A DNA stretch of 64,000 nucleotides from Vagococcus allomyrinae (GCF_017829975.1 NZ_JAEEGA010000007.1:202127-266126), one strand, 5' to 3'. Positions 45,092 to 55,019 are shown, counted from the stretch's first letter. Notes: generated from the letters alone by a model not told the origin. Made by a program: numbers and translations.

Positions 45092-46051
45092 ATGAAGAAA
45101 AAATTTAAAAAATGGCTGTTAGCATCTGGGATGTTCAGCTTAGCATTAACCCTTTCAGGCTGTGTTCAGACGATCAAATCTGGGCCTAATGCTGGAAAAC
45201 CAACTGGAGAAGGCTGGGTATACAATCTATTAGTCGAACCGTTCAGTAAACTCATTACTTTTTTCGTGGATATGTTTGGCGGTAACTACGGACTCGCGAT
45301 CATCGTGTTCACTTTAATTGTCAGAGCCATTATCTTACCTTTGGGTTTGCACCAATCTAAAAAAGCCAGTTTACAATCAGAAAAAATGCAGTTTCTAAAA
45401 CCATCAATTGATGCCTTACAACAAAAACAAAAAGCGGCTGTTACTCAAGAAGAACAAATGGCTGCCACACAAGAAATGCAAGCTTTCTACAAAGATAACA
45501 ACATGAGTATGTTTGGCGGCATGGGGTGTTTACCACTCTTGATTCAAATGCCAGTCTTTACAGCACTGTTCTTTACCATTAAATATATGCCAGGGATCGA
45601 CACTGCCACATTCCTAGGAATTAATCTCGGTAAACCAAACATGATTTTCACCGTCCTAGCTGCCTTGAGTTATCTCTTACAAAGCTATTTAGGAACCATC
45701 GGAATTCCTGAAGAACAGAAAAAACAAATGAAGACAATGATGTTTATGTCTCCATTGATGATCGGCTTTATCTCGTTAAGTTCCCCAGCAGGGGTCACTC
45801 TTTACTGGGTTATCGGTGGTATCTTCTCTTGTATTCAAACAATCATTAGTAACTTTTATCAAAAACCGCGGATCCGCGCTCAAATTGCCGAAGAATTCCG
45901 CAAGAATCCCCCAAAAGAAGTCAAGATCCCGGTTGTTAAACCAAAAGATGTAACGCCGTCACAACCAAAGTCAAAAGGTTACAATGCAACTAAATTGAAT
46001 AAAAATGCTCAAGGTGGCCGAAACGCTGGTCGCCAGCAAAATCGTAAGTAA
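45092..46051 (+). CDS. yidC: Membrane protein insertase YidC/OxaA, lipoprotein type
   Basis: A 319-aa insertase for membrane proteins. The N-terminus is a lipoprotein signal with lipobox LSGC (Cys24). NYGLAIIVFTLIVRAIILPLGLHQSKKA, GCLPLLIQMPVFTALFFTIKYMP and SPAGVTLYWVIGGIFSCIQTI are family segments with the groove Arg (VRAI). A Lys/Asn/Gly-rich basic tail binds ribosomes; its length suggests a YidC2-like form. GGAAGAAACTA precedes ATG. Confidence 0.95.
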   Translation: MKKKFKKWLLASGMFSLALTLSGCVQTIKSGPNAGKPTGEGWVYNLLVEPFSKLITFFVDMFGGNYGLAIIVFTLIVRAIILPLGLHQSKKASLQSEKMQFLKPSIDALQQKQKAAVTQEEQMAATQEMQAFYKDNNMSMFGGMGCLPLLIQMPVFTALFFTIKYMPGIDTATFLGINLGKPNMIFTVLAALSYLLQSYLGTIGIPEEQKKQMKTMMFMSPLMIGFISLSSPAGVTLYWVIGGIFSCIQTIISNFYQKPRIRAQIAEEFRKNPPKEVKIPVVKPKDVTPSQPKSKGYNATKLNKNAQGGRNAGRQQNRK

Positions 46052-46057
46052 CGATAC

Positions 46058-46091
46058 AAGAGGATGGAACAATCGTTCCAACCTCTTTTTT
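46058..46091 (+). terminator. Terminator after yidC
   Basis: AAGAGG-GGAAC hairpin with its complement, then TTTTTT. Confidence 0.85.
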
Positions 46092-46274
46092 GCGCTCAGC
46101 TCCATGGGCGAACAACCACTTAACGAGGAAAGTTTCCCGTTAAATCCCTAATAGTTGCCTCTTAACGATTGCAACCATATCAGATAATACATTCTTTTGA
46201 AAAAATAAACTATTGTTATTCCATTATTTTGTGATAATCTGAATAGATATTAGTGACACAGTAGGAGGCGTATT

Positions 46275-47615
46275 TTGAAAGATTTAACAAGTGGTAACCC
46301 GATTAAATTAATTTTACTTTTCACCATTCCATTGCTAATCGGCAATGTCTTTCAACAGTTTTACCATATGGCTGATATGATCATTGTTGGTCAAGTATTA
46401 GGCAAAAATGCGCTAGCTGCCGTAGGCTCGACTGGCAGCCTGACCTTTTTAATCATCGGTTTCGCTCAAGGCTTAACAGCAGGATTATCGATTATTTCCG
46501 CCCAACGATTCGGCGCTCGAGACTATCAAGGGATTAAACGCAGCTTCGCTATGAGCATTTTAATAAGCGCCGTAGTGACGGTGATCTTAACCATCCTTGG
46601 CTTGCTATTTATTCGGCCGATGTTAGTATTAATGCAAACACCAGCTGACATCATCGATGATGCCTATACATTTATTGCTATTATCATCATCGGCATCTTC
46701 GCTGCCATGGCCTTCAATTTGCTCTCAAATGTAATTCGAGCCTTGGGAGACAGCCGCACGCCTTTAGTCTTTTTAATTGTTGCGAGTGTCGTTAATGTCG
46801 CTTTAGATGTTTTATTAATTGTCTATCTTGATTTCGGAGTCTCAGGTGCTGGTATTGCAACTGTCTCAGCTCAAGCTGTTTCAGCTATTCTATGCGTCTT
46901 GTATATCAAGCGTAGCATTCCCCAACTCCAACTGTCTAAAAAAGATTTTACTTTTGTTTGGGAAGAATGCTACAGCCATATTCGGATTGCCTTACCAATG
47001 GCTTTTCAAGCTTCGATCATCGCGATCGGTGCCATCATTTTACAAACCGCTCTCAACGGGTTAGGCACTGATGTGGTGGCCGCTCAAGCTGCCGCAAGTA
47101 AAATTGATCAATTTGCTGTTTTGCCTATGGCATCCTTTGGCGTAACAATGGCAACCTATACTGCTCAAAACTACGGGGCCAAAGAATATCAGCGAATTCT
47201 TAAAGGGGTTCGCCAATGTTTAATATTGAGTGTTGGCTTTAGTATCGTTGCCGGCCTAATCGTTATTTTATTTGGCGGGCAATTAGTCACTCTCTTTGTC
47301 AGTCCGCAAGAAACGGCCGTTATCAGCTTGGCTCAAACATTTTTCAATATTAATGGTAGCTTATATTGGATTTTAGCCATTCTCTTTATCATCCGTTATA
47401 CGCTACAAGGACTTGGGCAAAGTGTCATTCCGACAGTAGCTGGTATTGTCGAATTGATCATGCGTTCCTTTGCAGCCCTTGTCTTAACTGCCTTGTTCGG
47501 CTTTGTTGGTGCCGCTATCGCCGGCCCCTTAGCTTGGCTTGGCTCAGTCGTCGTATTGCTCTACTCTTACTTTAAAGCTGTTAAGAGACTTAAAACATTA
47601 TCCCTCAGTCACTAA
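46275..47615 (+). CDS. MATE-family multidrug efflux transporter
   Basis: A 446-aa, 12-helix cation-coupled antiporter. The N-terminus IKLILLFTIPLLIGNVFQQFYHMADMIIVGQVLGKNALAAVG and the ALGDSRTPL segment are hallmark DinF/NorM-type features; a duplicated six-helix bundle is visible. The start is TTG at 46275, after GTAGGAGGCGTATT; no ATG fits. Terminator directly downstream. Substrate unknown. Confidence 0.9.
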   Translation: MKDLTSGNPIKLILLFTIPLLIGNVFQQFYHMADMIIVGQVLGKNALAAVGSTGSLTFLIIGFAQGLTAGLSIISAQRFGARDYQGIKRSFAMSILISAVVTVILTILGLLFIRPMLVLMQTPADIIDDAYTFIAIIIIGIFAAMAFNLLSNVIRALGDSRTPLVFLIVASVVNVALDVLLIVYLDFGVSGAGIATVSAQAVSAILCVLYIKRSIPQLQLSKKDFTFVWEECYSHIRIALPMAFQASIIAIGAIILQTALNGLGTDVVAAQAAASKIDQFAVLPMASFGVTMATYTAQNYGAKEYQRILKGVRQCLILSVGFSIVAGLIVILFGGQLVTLFVSPQETAVISLAQTFFNINGSLYWILAILFIIRYTLQGLGQSVIPTVAGIVELIMRSFAALVLTALFGFVGAAIAGPLAWLGSVVVLLYSYFKAVKRLKTLSLSH

Positions 47616-47647
47616 GGGGGAATTAACTCATTACAATGATTCCCCTT

Positions 47648-47679
47648 AAACCGTTTGGAGATTTTTCAAACGGTTTTTG
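47648..47679 (+). terminator. Terminator after the MATE gene
   Basis: AAACCGTTTG/CAAACGGTTT stem (47648-47657 / 47667-47676), then T-rich. Confidence 0.8.
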
Positions 47680-47836
47680 TCTTTCTAAAACCTAGGATTG
47701 AGTCGTTTTTTTATTTAAAAATGAAATGTTTAATGTAATTTTCAAAAATACCCAAAATTATCATAGTTAAAAAACGCTTTATATGTTAACATTGAACTTG
47801 TGTTTTTAACTTCACTATAGTTAGGAGATTTTTACA

Positions 47837-48457
47837 ATGTTCGCAAGAAACAAAAAAGATCAATTTGCTGAGCTACTACATGAAATGACAGTTAACCTAA
47901 AAGAGGCTGCTGATTATTTTTCTTCATTTTCTCTAGAAAAACCAGAAGATGTTACTGTTTTTTCTGAAACAATCAATAATTACGAGTCTAAAGGAGATCG
48001 CTTTGTCTATCAAATGATCGTCCAACTAAATGATACATTCATCACACCCATTGAACGGGAAGATATTTTAGAACTAACAAATCGAATTGATGATGTTTTG
48101 GATGCCATGGAGAAAGCCGCACTCTCTTTTGAAATTTGTCATCTGTCTAAATTTAATGACGTTATCACAAAAATGGCAGCGGAAATATCTGGTGCAACCG
48201 ATGAAATCGCAACGGCAGTTGATCACATTTTTACTAAAAAACTGAAATTAATCAACGCTCACTCTAAAAAAATCAAACAGCACGAATCAGCTTGTGACAC
48301 CCTTTATCGGGAAGCTCTTTTAACACTATTTCAAGAAGAGCAAGACCCCATTCGGTTAATCCGTTATAAAACAGTTTACGAAAACCTCGAAGAAATCGCG
48401 AATTTCTGTGAAGACGTCTCTAAGACACTCAACTCAATCGTGATGAAAAACGCGTAG
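47837..48457 (+). CDS. DUF47 PhoU-like protein, Pit accessory
   Basis: A 206-aa all-helical protein of the DUF47 (TIGR00153) family, related to PhoU. The conserved ESKGDRFVYQMIVQLNDTFITPIEREDILELTNRIDDVLD block is typical, with DTFITPxxREDI as the signature. Such proteins are encoded ahead of pit genes and are thought to modulate phosphate import. AGTTAGGAGATTTTTACA precedes ATG; pit starts 13 bp after the stop. Confidence 0.9.
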   Translation: MFARNKKDQFAELLHEMTVNLKEAADYFSSFSLEKPEDVTVFSETINNYESKGDRFVYQMIVQLNDTFITPIEREDILELTNRIDDVLDAMEKAALSFEICHLSKFNDVITKMAAEISGATDEIATAVDHIFTKKLKLINAHSKKIKQHESACDTLYREALLTLFQEEQDPIRLIRYKTVYENLEEIANFCEDVSKTLNSIVMKNA

Positions 48458-48470
48458 GGGGCCGGCTTAA

Positions 48471-49469
48471 ATGGATCACATGTTTTTCGTTACTGTGTTA
48501 ATTGTCGCAGCTGCTCTCATCTTTGACTTAATCAACGGCTTTCACGACACAGCAAATGCCATCGCCACAAGTGTCTCCACCAAAGCGCTAAAACCAAAAC
48601 ACGCCATTATGATGGCTGCTATCATGAATTTTCTTGGTGCGATTTCATTCACTGGCGTGGCCAAAACTATCACCAAAGGAATCGTTGACCCAATCACCCT
48701 CCCTAAAGGAGAAGTTGTTATTTTGGCAGCCTTAATTTCAGCCATTATTTGGAACCTTGTCACGTGGTATTTTGGCATTCCAAGCAGCTCGTCTCATGCG
48801 CTTATCGGCGCAATTGCTGGAGCTGCAATTGCTTCAGCTGGCTTCAATGCAATAAAATATTCGGGGTTTGTGATGATTATCATCGGGTTGATCGCATCAC
48901 CGATTATCGCCTTTATTGTTGGCTATCTCGTCTACACCTTGATTAAAACCATTTTCAAAAACGCCAATCTTTCGAAAGCCAATACTCGCTTTCGTTTATT
49001 TCAAATTTTAACTGCCGCCCTCCAGTCCTACACCCACGGTACCAATGATGCACAAAAGGCCATGGGGATTATCACCATGGCTTTAATTGCCAATGGCTAT
49101 CAAACTGGCGATGATGTTCAACGCTGGGTTCAAGTCGCTTGTGCGACTGCTATGGCCATCGGAACCAGTGTAGGTGGTTGGCGAATTATCAAAACAGTTG
49201 GTGGGAAAATCATGAAAATTAAACCCGTCAGTGGCGTGGCAGCCGACGTCAGCTCTGTGATGATTATTTTCAGTGCCACCCTCTTTCATTTACCTGTCAG
49301 CACCACCCATGTCATTAGCTCCGCGATCATGGGAGTTGGCGCTTCTCATCGAATCAAAGGCGTTAAATGGGATACTGGTCAGCGAATGCTCTTCACTTGG
49401 GTGATCACCTTACCGATTTCCGCTGTCATTTCAGCAATTATTTTCACAATCTTAGGGATCTTTATTTAA
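48471..49469 (+). CDS. pit: PiT-family inorganic phosphate transporter
   Basis: A 332-aa low-affinity metal-phosphate symporter with about ten helices. The duplicated PiT signatures are plain: FDLINGFHDTANAIATSV near the N-terminus and QSYTHGTNDAQKAMG around residue 185; WYFGIPSSSSHALIGA and FHLPVSTTHVISSAIMG flank them. GTAGGGGGCC precedes ATG. Cotranscribed with the DUF47 gene. Confidence 0.95.
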   Translation: MDHMFFVTVLIVAAALIFDLINGFHDTANAIATSVSTKALKPKHAIMMAAIMNFLGAISFTGVAKTITKGIVDPITLPKGEVVILAALISAIIWNLVTWYFGIPSSSSHALIGAIAGAAIASAGFNAIKYSGFVMIIIGLIASPIIAFIVGYLVYTLIKTIFKNANLSKANTRFRLFQILTAALQSYTHGTNDAQKAMGIITMALIANGYQTGDDVQRWVQVACATAMAIGTSVGGWRIIKTVGGKIMKIKPVSGVAADVSSVMIIFSATLFHLPVSTTHVISSAIMGVGASHRIKGVKWDTGQRMLFTWVITLPISAVISAIIFTILGIFI

Positions 49470-49478
49470 CACCTTAAG

Positions 49479-49512
49479 AACGGCTTACCTATTGATCGGT
49501 GAGCCGTTTTTT
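49479..49512 (+). terminator. Terminator after pit
   Basis: AACGGCT-ACC stem with its complement (49479-49489 / 49498-49508), then TTTTTTT. Two more hairpins follow (49533-49556 and CCCGTCGT/ACGACGGG at 49615-49643), possibly backup terminators. Confidence 0.85.
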
Positions 49513-49663
49513 TGTCGCAAAAAGCGAGTTAAAAAAGCTTGGATAGACAAGCTTTTGACAACTTTCTCAACCAAATAAATTGTCGAAATAATCTGAAAAT
49601 AACGGTCTAAACAACCCGTCGTTTGTGAACTTTTCACGACGGGAAAAAGATGGTTTTTTTAGC

Positions 49664-49692
49664 TTGCATTTTCTATTTTTCCATGTTATCTT
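49664..49692 (+). promoter_or_regulatory. Promoter of the M-box transcript
   Basis: TTGCAT (49664-49669), 17-bp spacer, TATCTT (49687-49692), about 22 bp before the M-box starts. Confidence 0.5.
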
Positions 49693-49714
49693 TATGTCAA
49701 ATACAAATAGTTGA

Positions 49715-49880
49715 TTTGTTAGGTGAGGCTTCTATACAAACACAGGATGCTGCCCAGAAACATCGAGAGATGCCAATGGGTAAAACATGAATCGTCGATT
49801 AAGGCTTTTCTGAATGCATCTAAAGATTAGATATTAATCTTTTACGTTGTCTAGTGCTAAAGCTCAACGTAGAATCGCGA
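49715..49880 (+). promoter_or_regulatory. M-box (ykoK) magnesium riboswitch
   Basis: Conserved M-box blocks occur in order: TTAGGTGAGGCT, ATGCTGCCCAGAAA, CATCGAGAGATGCCAATGGG, TAAGGCTTTT, GCATCT and AGTGCTAAAGCTCAACG. This is the Mg2+-sensing leader that normally precedes mgtE, mgtA or corA-type transporters. Mg2+ binding should favour the terminator at 49898-49931. No magnesium transporter gene follows here, only two tiny ORFs and a GNAT gene. Confidence 0.92.
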
Positions 49881-49897
49881 CTTTTTTTGACTGTCTG

Positions 49898-49931
49898 CCC
49901 TACGCTGAGTGTGCTCAATGTAGGGCTTTTT
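49898..49931 (+). terminator. M-box expression-platform terminator
   Basis: CCCTAC...TGAG/CTCA...GTAGGG hairpin (49898-49909 / 49914-49925) then CTTTTTTC. Confidence 0.85.
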
Positions 49932-49990
49932 TCATGACAAACAAATCAGATTGTATTCATACTACGTAATTATTTAGGAGGTGGTTGAAG

Positions 49991-50062
49991 ATGGACGGGA
50001 GTATATCGATAACCAGGAAAGAACAAGAAAATAGCTCGACAGATTCAACCACAACTTCTTAA
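49991..50062 (+). CDS. 23-codon ORF immediately after the M-box
   Basis: ATG at 49991 follows TTAGGAGGTGGTTGAAG, one of the best ribosome sites in the window. The peptide has 23 residues, hydrophilic and Ser/Thr-rich (MDGSISITRKEQ at the start, ending STTTS). It is either a real Mg2+-responsive small protein, a leader peptide, or the truncated front of a lost transporter gene. A hairpin with GCTG/CAGC core follows the stop. Confidence 0.45.
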   Translation: MDGSISITRKEQENSSTDSTTTS

Positions 50063-50167
50063 CAATAAGCTGTGTTTTTCTCAGCGTTGTGGTGTAATGA
50101 TCAGCCCATCCTTATTCTTTCCACTTATTTTGTTTGACCTATTATAAGTGAAAGAGGGTTTTTAGCC

Positions 50168-50278
50168 ATGAAAAAATTTATATTATTATTGACAACCTTA
50201 TTTAGAGACACGAGTCTGATTTATGCGCCAACGTCTGAGCATTCAACTGATTTTGATGTGTACTCCAGATTGTTATAG
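50168..50278 (+). CDS. 36-codon ORF with hydrophobic N-terminus
   Basis: ATG at 50168 after AGAGGGTTTTTAGCC. The peptide starts MKKFILLLTTLF and ends in a polar tail, like a short secreted or membrane-associated peptide or a truncated exported protein. The stop at 50278 is 12 bp before the GNAT start, so the two would be coupled. No family recognised. Confidence 0.4.
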   Translation: MKKFILLLTTLFRDTSLIYAPTSEHSTDFDVYSRLL

Positions 50279-50290
50279 GGGGTTCTAACG

Positions 50291-50812
50291 ATGAAGAATA
50301 AAATTAGACTCCTCAAAAAGCGCTTGCGAAAAGGACGCTTTAACAACGATTTAAAACTCAAGATAGTCTCTTGGCAAAGTCCAGAGTATCTTTCTGCAAT
50401 CAAGCTGCGCAATGACAGTTTAAACCGGCCCAGTGGCTTAGATCTCATTACTCACCCACCAACTCATGAAGAACATGTCGTTCACATTGTTGCCATGATT
50501 AAGGGCGATGTTGTTGGAACGCTTTTCTTAGACCATACGGAACGAGATGGTGTGGGCCAAATTAAACAAGTGGCCGTTTCATCCGAATATCGCGGGCGTA
50601 AAATTGGCCAATATTTAATGACTTATGCGGAAAACGTGGCCATCCAAATGGGGTATCAAGAAGTCGTCTTATACGCTAGAGAATCAGCATGGGCATTTTA
50701 CGAAAAGCTTCACTATGTTAACTTTGGTGAACAAGCCTCAAATGGTGCGAATATGATGCAATACTACCGCAAAGAACTAGGAATTACATCTGATATCGTG
50801 GAAGTAGCATGA
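50291..50812 (+). CDS. GNAT-family N-acetyltransferase
   Basis: A 173-aa acetyltransferase. The acetyl-CoA motif A is visible as QVAVSSEYRGRKIGQYLMTYAENVA (Q/R-x-x-G-x-G/A form RGRKIG), and motif B as VVLYARESAWAFYEKLHYV. It resembles the ElaA/YitI-like subgroup; the substrate is unknown. A basic N-terminal extension (KKRLRKGRF) precedes the fold. GGGGGTTCTAACG precedes ATG. It is the only full-length gene downstream of the M-box. Confidence 0.85.
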   Translation: MKNKIRLLKKRLRKGRFNNDLKLKIVSWQSPEYLSAIKLRNDSLNRPSGLDLITHPPTHEEHVVHIVAMIKGDVVGTLFLDHTERDGVGQIKQVAVSSEYRGRKIGQYLMTYAENVAIQMGYQEVVLYARESAWAFYEKLHYVNFGEQASNGANMMQYYRKELGITSDIVEVA

Positions 50813-50820
50813 TCTGCACA

Positions 50821-50873
50821 CAAAAAAAGAGCTAACGGGTCAAACTCACATCTGACCAGTCGGCTCTTTTTTG
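50821..50873. terminator. Bidirectional terminator between GNAT and the histidine kinase
   Basis: AAAAAAGAGC/GCTCTTTTTT outer stem with an internal GTCA/TGAC helix, T-runs on both strands. Confidence 0.85.
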
Positions 50874-52357
50874 ATTGGTAAAAATATTCTAAAAATCGTG
50901 CCAACTCCGATGGCACTCTCGACATAAATGCGCCCGCCATAACTTTCAACCAATTCCTTGGCAATTGACAAGCCGAGGCCATTGCCACCTTTATGACGGC
51001 TACGAGCTTTATCAACACGGTAAAAACGATTAAAAATTTGCCCAACTTCTTCCTCACTAATGCCTTCACCATAATCCTGAATAGCGATTTCCAATTCAGC
51101 TTGATTAGAAGAAACTGACATATGAATTTCCTTACGATCTTGAGAATACTTAACCGCATTATCTAAAATAATAATCAAGAGCTGTTCAAAATGATTGCGA
51201 TAAATTCCCACCTTTAGTTCATGTGGCAAATCATCATCTAAAATAAACGTAAAATCTTCGTATAAAATTTTGAAGTTATTAAAAGTTTGATGAGTTACTT
51301 CCTGAGCCTGCGATACATCATTTTTATGTTGAAACTCCACTTGCTCGACTCTCGATAAATCCAACATCTCCTGCACCAGGCTTTTCATCCGCGTAATCTC
51401 CTGTAGCGAGGCTTCTAAAGACTCTTCTAGTATTTCTGGATCATCCTTACCCCAACGAGTTAAAAGCTTTAAATGCCCCTCTATAATCGCGACAGGAGTC
51501 CTTAGCTCATGAGAGACATCTTCAACAAACTGCTGTTGTTGGATAATAAATTTCTGCATTCGATCCATCATATCGTTAAACACTTCAGTTAAATCTGAAA
51601 ACTCGTCTTTAGTCTGTAACGCCGGCAATCTAACATCAGATTGAGGTTCGCTTTTAATAATGGCAATCGTATCGGTAATCTTTTTTAATGGCCTTAGAAA
51701 GTACGATGATAGCAAGAAACCCAGAACCAGACTGACGACCATTCCTACAGAAACTAACAAGACCATTGTGCTTAACAACCGCGAGCGAATAGAATAGACT
51801 GAGGTTAGATCGTAAAACAACTGCACATAGCCGACTAATTCATTCGTTTTAGCTGAATAAACAGGCTGTGTTGCCAAATATCCCGTCTTATCTCCAAACT
51901 GCTCCTCACTAATTTTCTTCTTATCCCCACCTTGGTAAGCTAGTCCAGTTGTTCGCGTTTCAAAGACTTGTTTTTTGTCAGAGTTAAACACGGAAACCGA
52001 AAGATTCGGTTGAGATAGATCTGACAGAAAACTGTTTAACTGAATTAAATTAGCCTCAATTGTCTCTGCTGTCAGATCACCAGATGAATTTCGCGGCGAG
52101 TTTTTCAAAAAGAAGGTCGTGTTTCGAATGGTTAAATCGACTTCTGATTGCTCCAACCGTCCTATCAACTGAGACAAAGAATCTTTTAAGTTATCCTTCT
52201 CTTGTTTAACCATTAAGCCAGTACTAGTTTGATAAGTAATAAACGCGAAAATCATAAACAAAATAAAAATAAACGTAGATGTAAGAAGTGCCCACTTTAC
52301 AGTGAGCACTAGATTAAAACTAAATTTTTCTTTGATTGCTTTAAGACGCTTAAACAT
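50846..52357 (-). CDS. Sensor histidine kinase (CovS/CsrS-like)
   Basis: A 503-aa membrane kinase. Helix 1 is at about 20-42 and helix 2 at about 195-217, enclosing a 150-aa extracytoplasmic sensor; a HAMP domain follows (about 218-270). His283 in VSHELRTPVAIIEGH is the phosphoacceptor; NAVKYS (N box), DYGEGIS (G1), FNRFYR (F) and GGNGLGLSI (G2) form the ATPase. Layout and partner match CovS. Its ATG overlaps the regulator stop (TGATG), so they are translationally coupled. Confidence 0.9.
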   Translation of the reverse strand: MFKRLKAIKEKFSFNLVLTVKWALLTSTFIFILFMIFAFITYQTSTGLMVKQEKDNLKDSLSQLIGRLEQSEVDLTIRNTTFFLKNSPRNSSGDLTAETIEANLIQLNSFLSDLSQPNLSVSVFNSDKKQVFETRTTGLAYQGGDKKKISEEQFGDKTGYLATQPVYSAKTNELVGYVQLFYDLTSVYSIRSRLLSTMVLLVSVGMVVSLVLGFLLSSYFLRPLKKITDTIAIIKSEPQSDVRLPALQTKDEFSDLTEVFNDMMDRMQKFIIQQQQFVEDVSHELRTPVAIIEGHLKLLTRWGKDDPEILEESLEASLQEITRMKSLVQEMLDLSRVEQVEFQHKNDVSQAQEVTHQTFNNFKILYEDFTFILDDDLPHELKVGIYRNHFEQLLIIILDNAVKYSQDRKEIHMSVSSNQAELEIAIQDYGEGISEEEVGQIFNRFYRVDKARSRHKGGNGLGLSIAKELVESYGGRIYVESAIGVGTIFRIFLPIKKEPTGQM

Positions 52358-53043
52358 CAGGACCTCATCACATAACCAGTACCACGAACAGTTTGAATAT
52401 AACTTTCTTCGCCAGGTACGTCAATTTTATTTCTTAAATATCTGATATACACATCTACGACGTTTGTTTCTACTTCTGTTTCATAACCCCAGACTTTATT
52501 AAGTAAAACATCTCTTGCCAAGACGACATTGACATTTTCCATTAGAGTTAATAATAACTCGTATTCGCGTTTTGTTAATTCAATGATATCGGTATCTCGG
52601 CGGACAATTCTATTTTCTTTTTCGATGGTTAAATTACGATAAGAAATAGTCGTTTGTTTGGTGATATTTTTATCTCCTTCAATGTCAATACGACGAAGTA
52701 ACGCACGTAAACGTGCTAATAATTCTTCGATTGCAAAAGGCTTCACGATATAGTCATCGGCGCCATGATCCAACCCTGATACACGATCAATCACAGAATC
52801 ACGTGCCGTCATCATAATAATCGGCGTATTTTTTGTCTGACGGATACGGCGACAAACCTCTAACCCATTTAATTCTGGTAACATTAAATCCAAAAGAATA
52901 GCATCCCAGTCCCCACTTAAAGCAGCTTCCAGACCTGTTCTTCCATTATAGTGAACCTCAGCGTTATAACCTTCATGTTTTAACTCCAGTTCGACGAAGC
53001 GAGCTAAATTTTTCTCGTCCTCGATGATTAAAATATTACTCAT
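52357..53043 (-). CDS. covR: OmpR-family response regulator (CovR/CsrR-like)
   Basis: A 228-aa regulator. The receiver domain has Asp52 in LLDLMLPE, the KPF switch motif and [18 protein letters not shown]; the C-terminal winged helix contains [11 protein letters not shown] and [17 protein letters not shown]. Those segments read very close to streptococcal CovR ([17 protein letters not shown]). In streptococci CovRS controls capsule and virulence genes with Mg2+ sensing; here the targets are unknown. ATG at 53043 (frame open to 53142) follows AAAGGAACTTACCATA. Confidence 0.88.
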   Translation of the reverse strand: MSNILIIEDEKNLARFVELELKHEGYNAEVHYNGRTGLEAALSGDWDAILLDLMLPELNGLEVCRRIRQTKNTPIIMMTARDSVIDRVSGLDHGADDYIVKPFAIEELLARLRALLRRIDIEGDKNITKQTTISYRNLTIEKENRIVRRDTDIIELTKREYELLLTLMENVNVVLARDVLLNKVWGYETEVETNVVDVYIRYLRNKIDVPGEESYIQTVRGTGYVMRS

Positions 53044-53269
53044 TATGGTAAGTTCCTTTCTCTGTTGAAAAATTCTCAATCTCATTACCATTATAACGAT
53101 ATTGAGTGAAAAAATCCATTCTATCTTTGCTTGGATCTCCAATTAAACAAAAAATGAGCCTTAAATGTGCTAACCTTCTAAATTCAGCTCAAATTGCCAT
53201 CTTCAAAGAAGCGCCCTCATCACAGATCATTTCCAACTCCAAAAGAAAAACTGGCTCTGAAATATGCTA

Positions 53270-53303
53270 AAAAGCACTGAGTTCTTAATCTACTCAGTGC
53301 TAA
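53270..53303 (-). terminator. Terminator after gnd
   Basis: AGCACTGAGT/ACTCAGTGCT stem (53273-53282 / 53292-53301), T-run on minus, eight bases past the gnd stop. Confidence 0.85.
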
Positions 53304-53310
53304 AATTTAT

Positions 53311-54729
53311 CTATGCTTCTGTGTACCAGTCATAATGGAAAATTCCTGGTTTGTCTTTGCGCTCATAAGTATGAGCCCCAAAGTAATCGCGTTGGGCTTG
53401 AATGATGTTAGCTGGTAAATCGGCACTACGATAAGAATCGTAGTATGAAATAGCTGAGCTAAAGGTCGGCACAGGCACACCCGCTTGAATCGCAATCGAT
53501 ACGACGTCGCGCACCGCTTGTTGGTATTTTTGGGTAATCTCATTGAAGTACTCGTCTAACAGCAAGTTTTTTAAATCCGCTTGACGATCGTAGGCATCTG
53601 TTATTTTTTGCAAGAATTTTGCACGAATAATACAGCCTTCACGGAAGATTTTAGCAATCTCTCCGTATTGGAGATCCCAACCATATTCTTCGCTAGCAAT
53701 CCGTAATTGTGCAAATCCTTGAGCATAACTCATGATTTTGCTGAAGTAGAGAGCTTCACGAACTTTTTCCACAAACTCAGCTTTATCTCCTGTAAAAGCA
53801 GGAGCAGCTGGTGCTGGAATAATTTTACTAGCTTCCACACGTTCATCTTTCATGGCTGAGATATAACGAGCAAAAACAGACTCTGTAATAAGTGGTAACG
53901 GCACACCTAAATCTAAAGCACTTTGGCTTGTCCACTTACCTGTTCCTTTATTTCCAGCCGCATCAAGTATCACATCGACAATCGGTTTGCCTGTTTCTTC
54001 GTCTTTACGAGTCAAAATATCAGAGGTAATCTCGATTAAGTAACTATCTAGCTCTCCTTTATTCCATTCAGTAAAGATATCTGCACACTCTTCCACAGAA
54101 AGTCCTAGTAATTTGGTTAAAATATCATATGATTCAGCAATTAATTGCATATCACCATATTCGATCCCATTATGAGCCATTTTCACATAATGACCCGCAC
54201 CGTTAGGACCAATATAAGTCACACAAGGTTCGCCATCTTCAGCAACGGCTGCAATTTTCTCAAAAATTGGCGCCACTAAATCATAAGCCTCTTTTTGGCC
54301 GCCAGGCATGATTGATGGCCCTTTAAGCGCCCCTTCCTCACCACCTGAAACTCCTGTTCCAATAAAGTTAATGCCTGAGTTAGCTAATTCTTCATTACGA
54401 CGAATCGTATCTTGGAAGAATGTATTCCCGCCATCAATTAGCACATCTCCTTTATCCAAATGAGGCAATAAGCTTTGAATTGTTTTATCCGTTGCATCAC
54501 CCGCTTGAACCATCAACATAATACGACGTGGCTTTTCAAGGGAATCAACAAACTCCTCGACCGTATAGGTTGGCACTAATTTTTTATCTGGATGTTCAGC
54601 GACAACTTCTTCTGTTCTCGCACCAGTTCGGTTAAAAATTGAGACTGAGTAGCCACGGCTTTCAATATTTAAGGCTAGATTTTTCCCCATAACCGCCATT
54701 CCAACTACCCCGATTTGTTGTTTAGACAT
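53311..54729 (-). CDS. gnd: 6-phosphogluconate dehydrogenase, decarboxylating
   Basis: A 472-aa NADP-dependent enzyme of the oxidative pentose phosphate route making ribulose-5-phosphate. The Rossmann [15 protein letters not shown] is at the N-terminus; NRTG suggests NADP preference, [21 protein letters not shown] and the catalytic-Lys [23 protein letters not shown] are diagnostic. Length is canonical. TAGGAGGAATTTC precedes ATG. It is next to CovR in many Lactobacillales. Confidence 0.97.
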   Translation of the reverse strand: MSKQQIGVVGMAVMGKNLALNIESRGYSVSIFNRTGARTEEVVAEHPDKKLVPTYTVEEFVDSLEKPRRIMLMVQAGDATDKTIQSLLPHLDKGDVLIDGGNTFFQDTIRRNEELANSGINFIGTGVSGGEEGALKGPSIMPGGQKEAYDLVAPIFEKIAAVAEDGEPCVTYIGPNGAGHYVKMAHNGIEYGDMQLIAESYDILTKLLGLSVEECADIFTEWNKGELDSYLIEITSDILTRKDEETGKPIVDVILDAAGNKGTGKWTSQSALDLGVPLPLITESVFARYISAMKDERVEASKIIPAPAAPAFTGDKAEFVEKVREALYFSKIMSYAQGFAQLRIASEEYGWDLQYGEIAKIFREGCIIRAKFLQKITDAYDRQADLKNLLLDEYFNEITQKYQQAVRDVVSIAIQAGVPVPTFSSAISYYDSYRSADLPANIIQAQRDYFGAHTYERKDKPGIFHYDWYTEA

Positions 54730-55019
54730 GAAATTCCTCCTATTTTTTAGCTTGCTTTTAGTCGAAAAAGTTTAAGTACTTTTAACTCTTTTAATTATAG
54801 CCTATTTTACCTTTATTTAAAACTATCTTGAAATATTTTTGAAAAGTATTTAGTAAAAATTCTGAAAACTCACTGATTGACATCAATCAAATCGATCTCC
54901 TATTCTGTTACTTCTTGTAAGGCGCACATGTCTAAACCGTATTATACTTGCATTCTCTTATGTTCTTTTCTGTTATTTTATCATGACCGACTAAGAATAA
55001 AATAAAAGAAGACCAATAA

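Noticed and set aside
50764..51159. 131-codon minus-strand frame across the GNAT/kinase terminator
   Set aside because: Shadow of the histidine kinase in another frame and crosses a bidirectional terminator.
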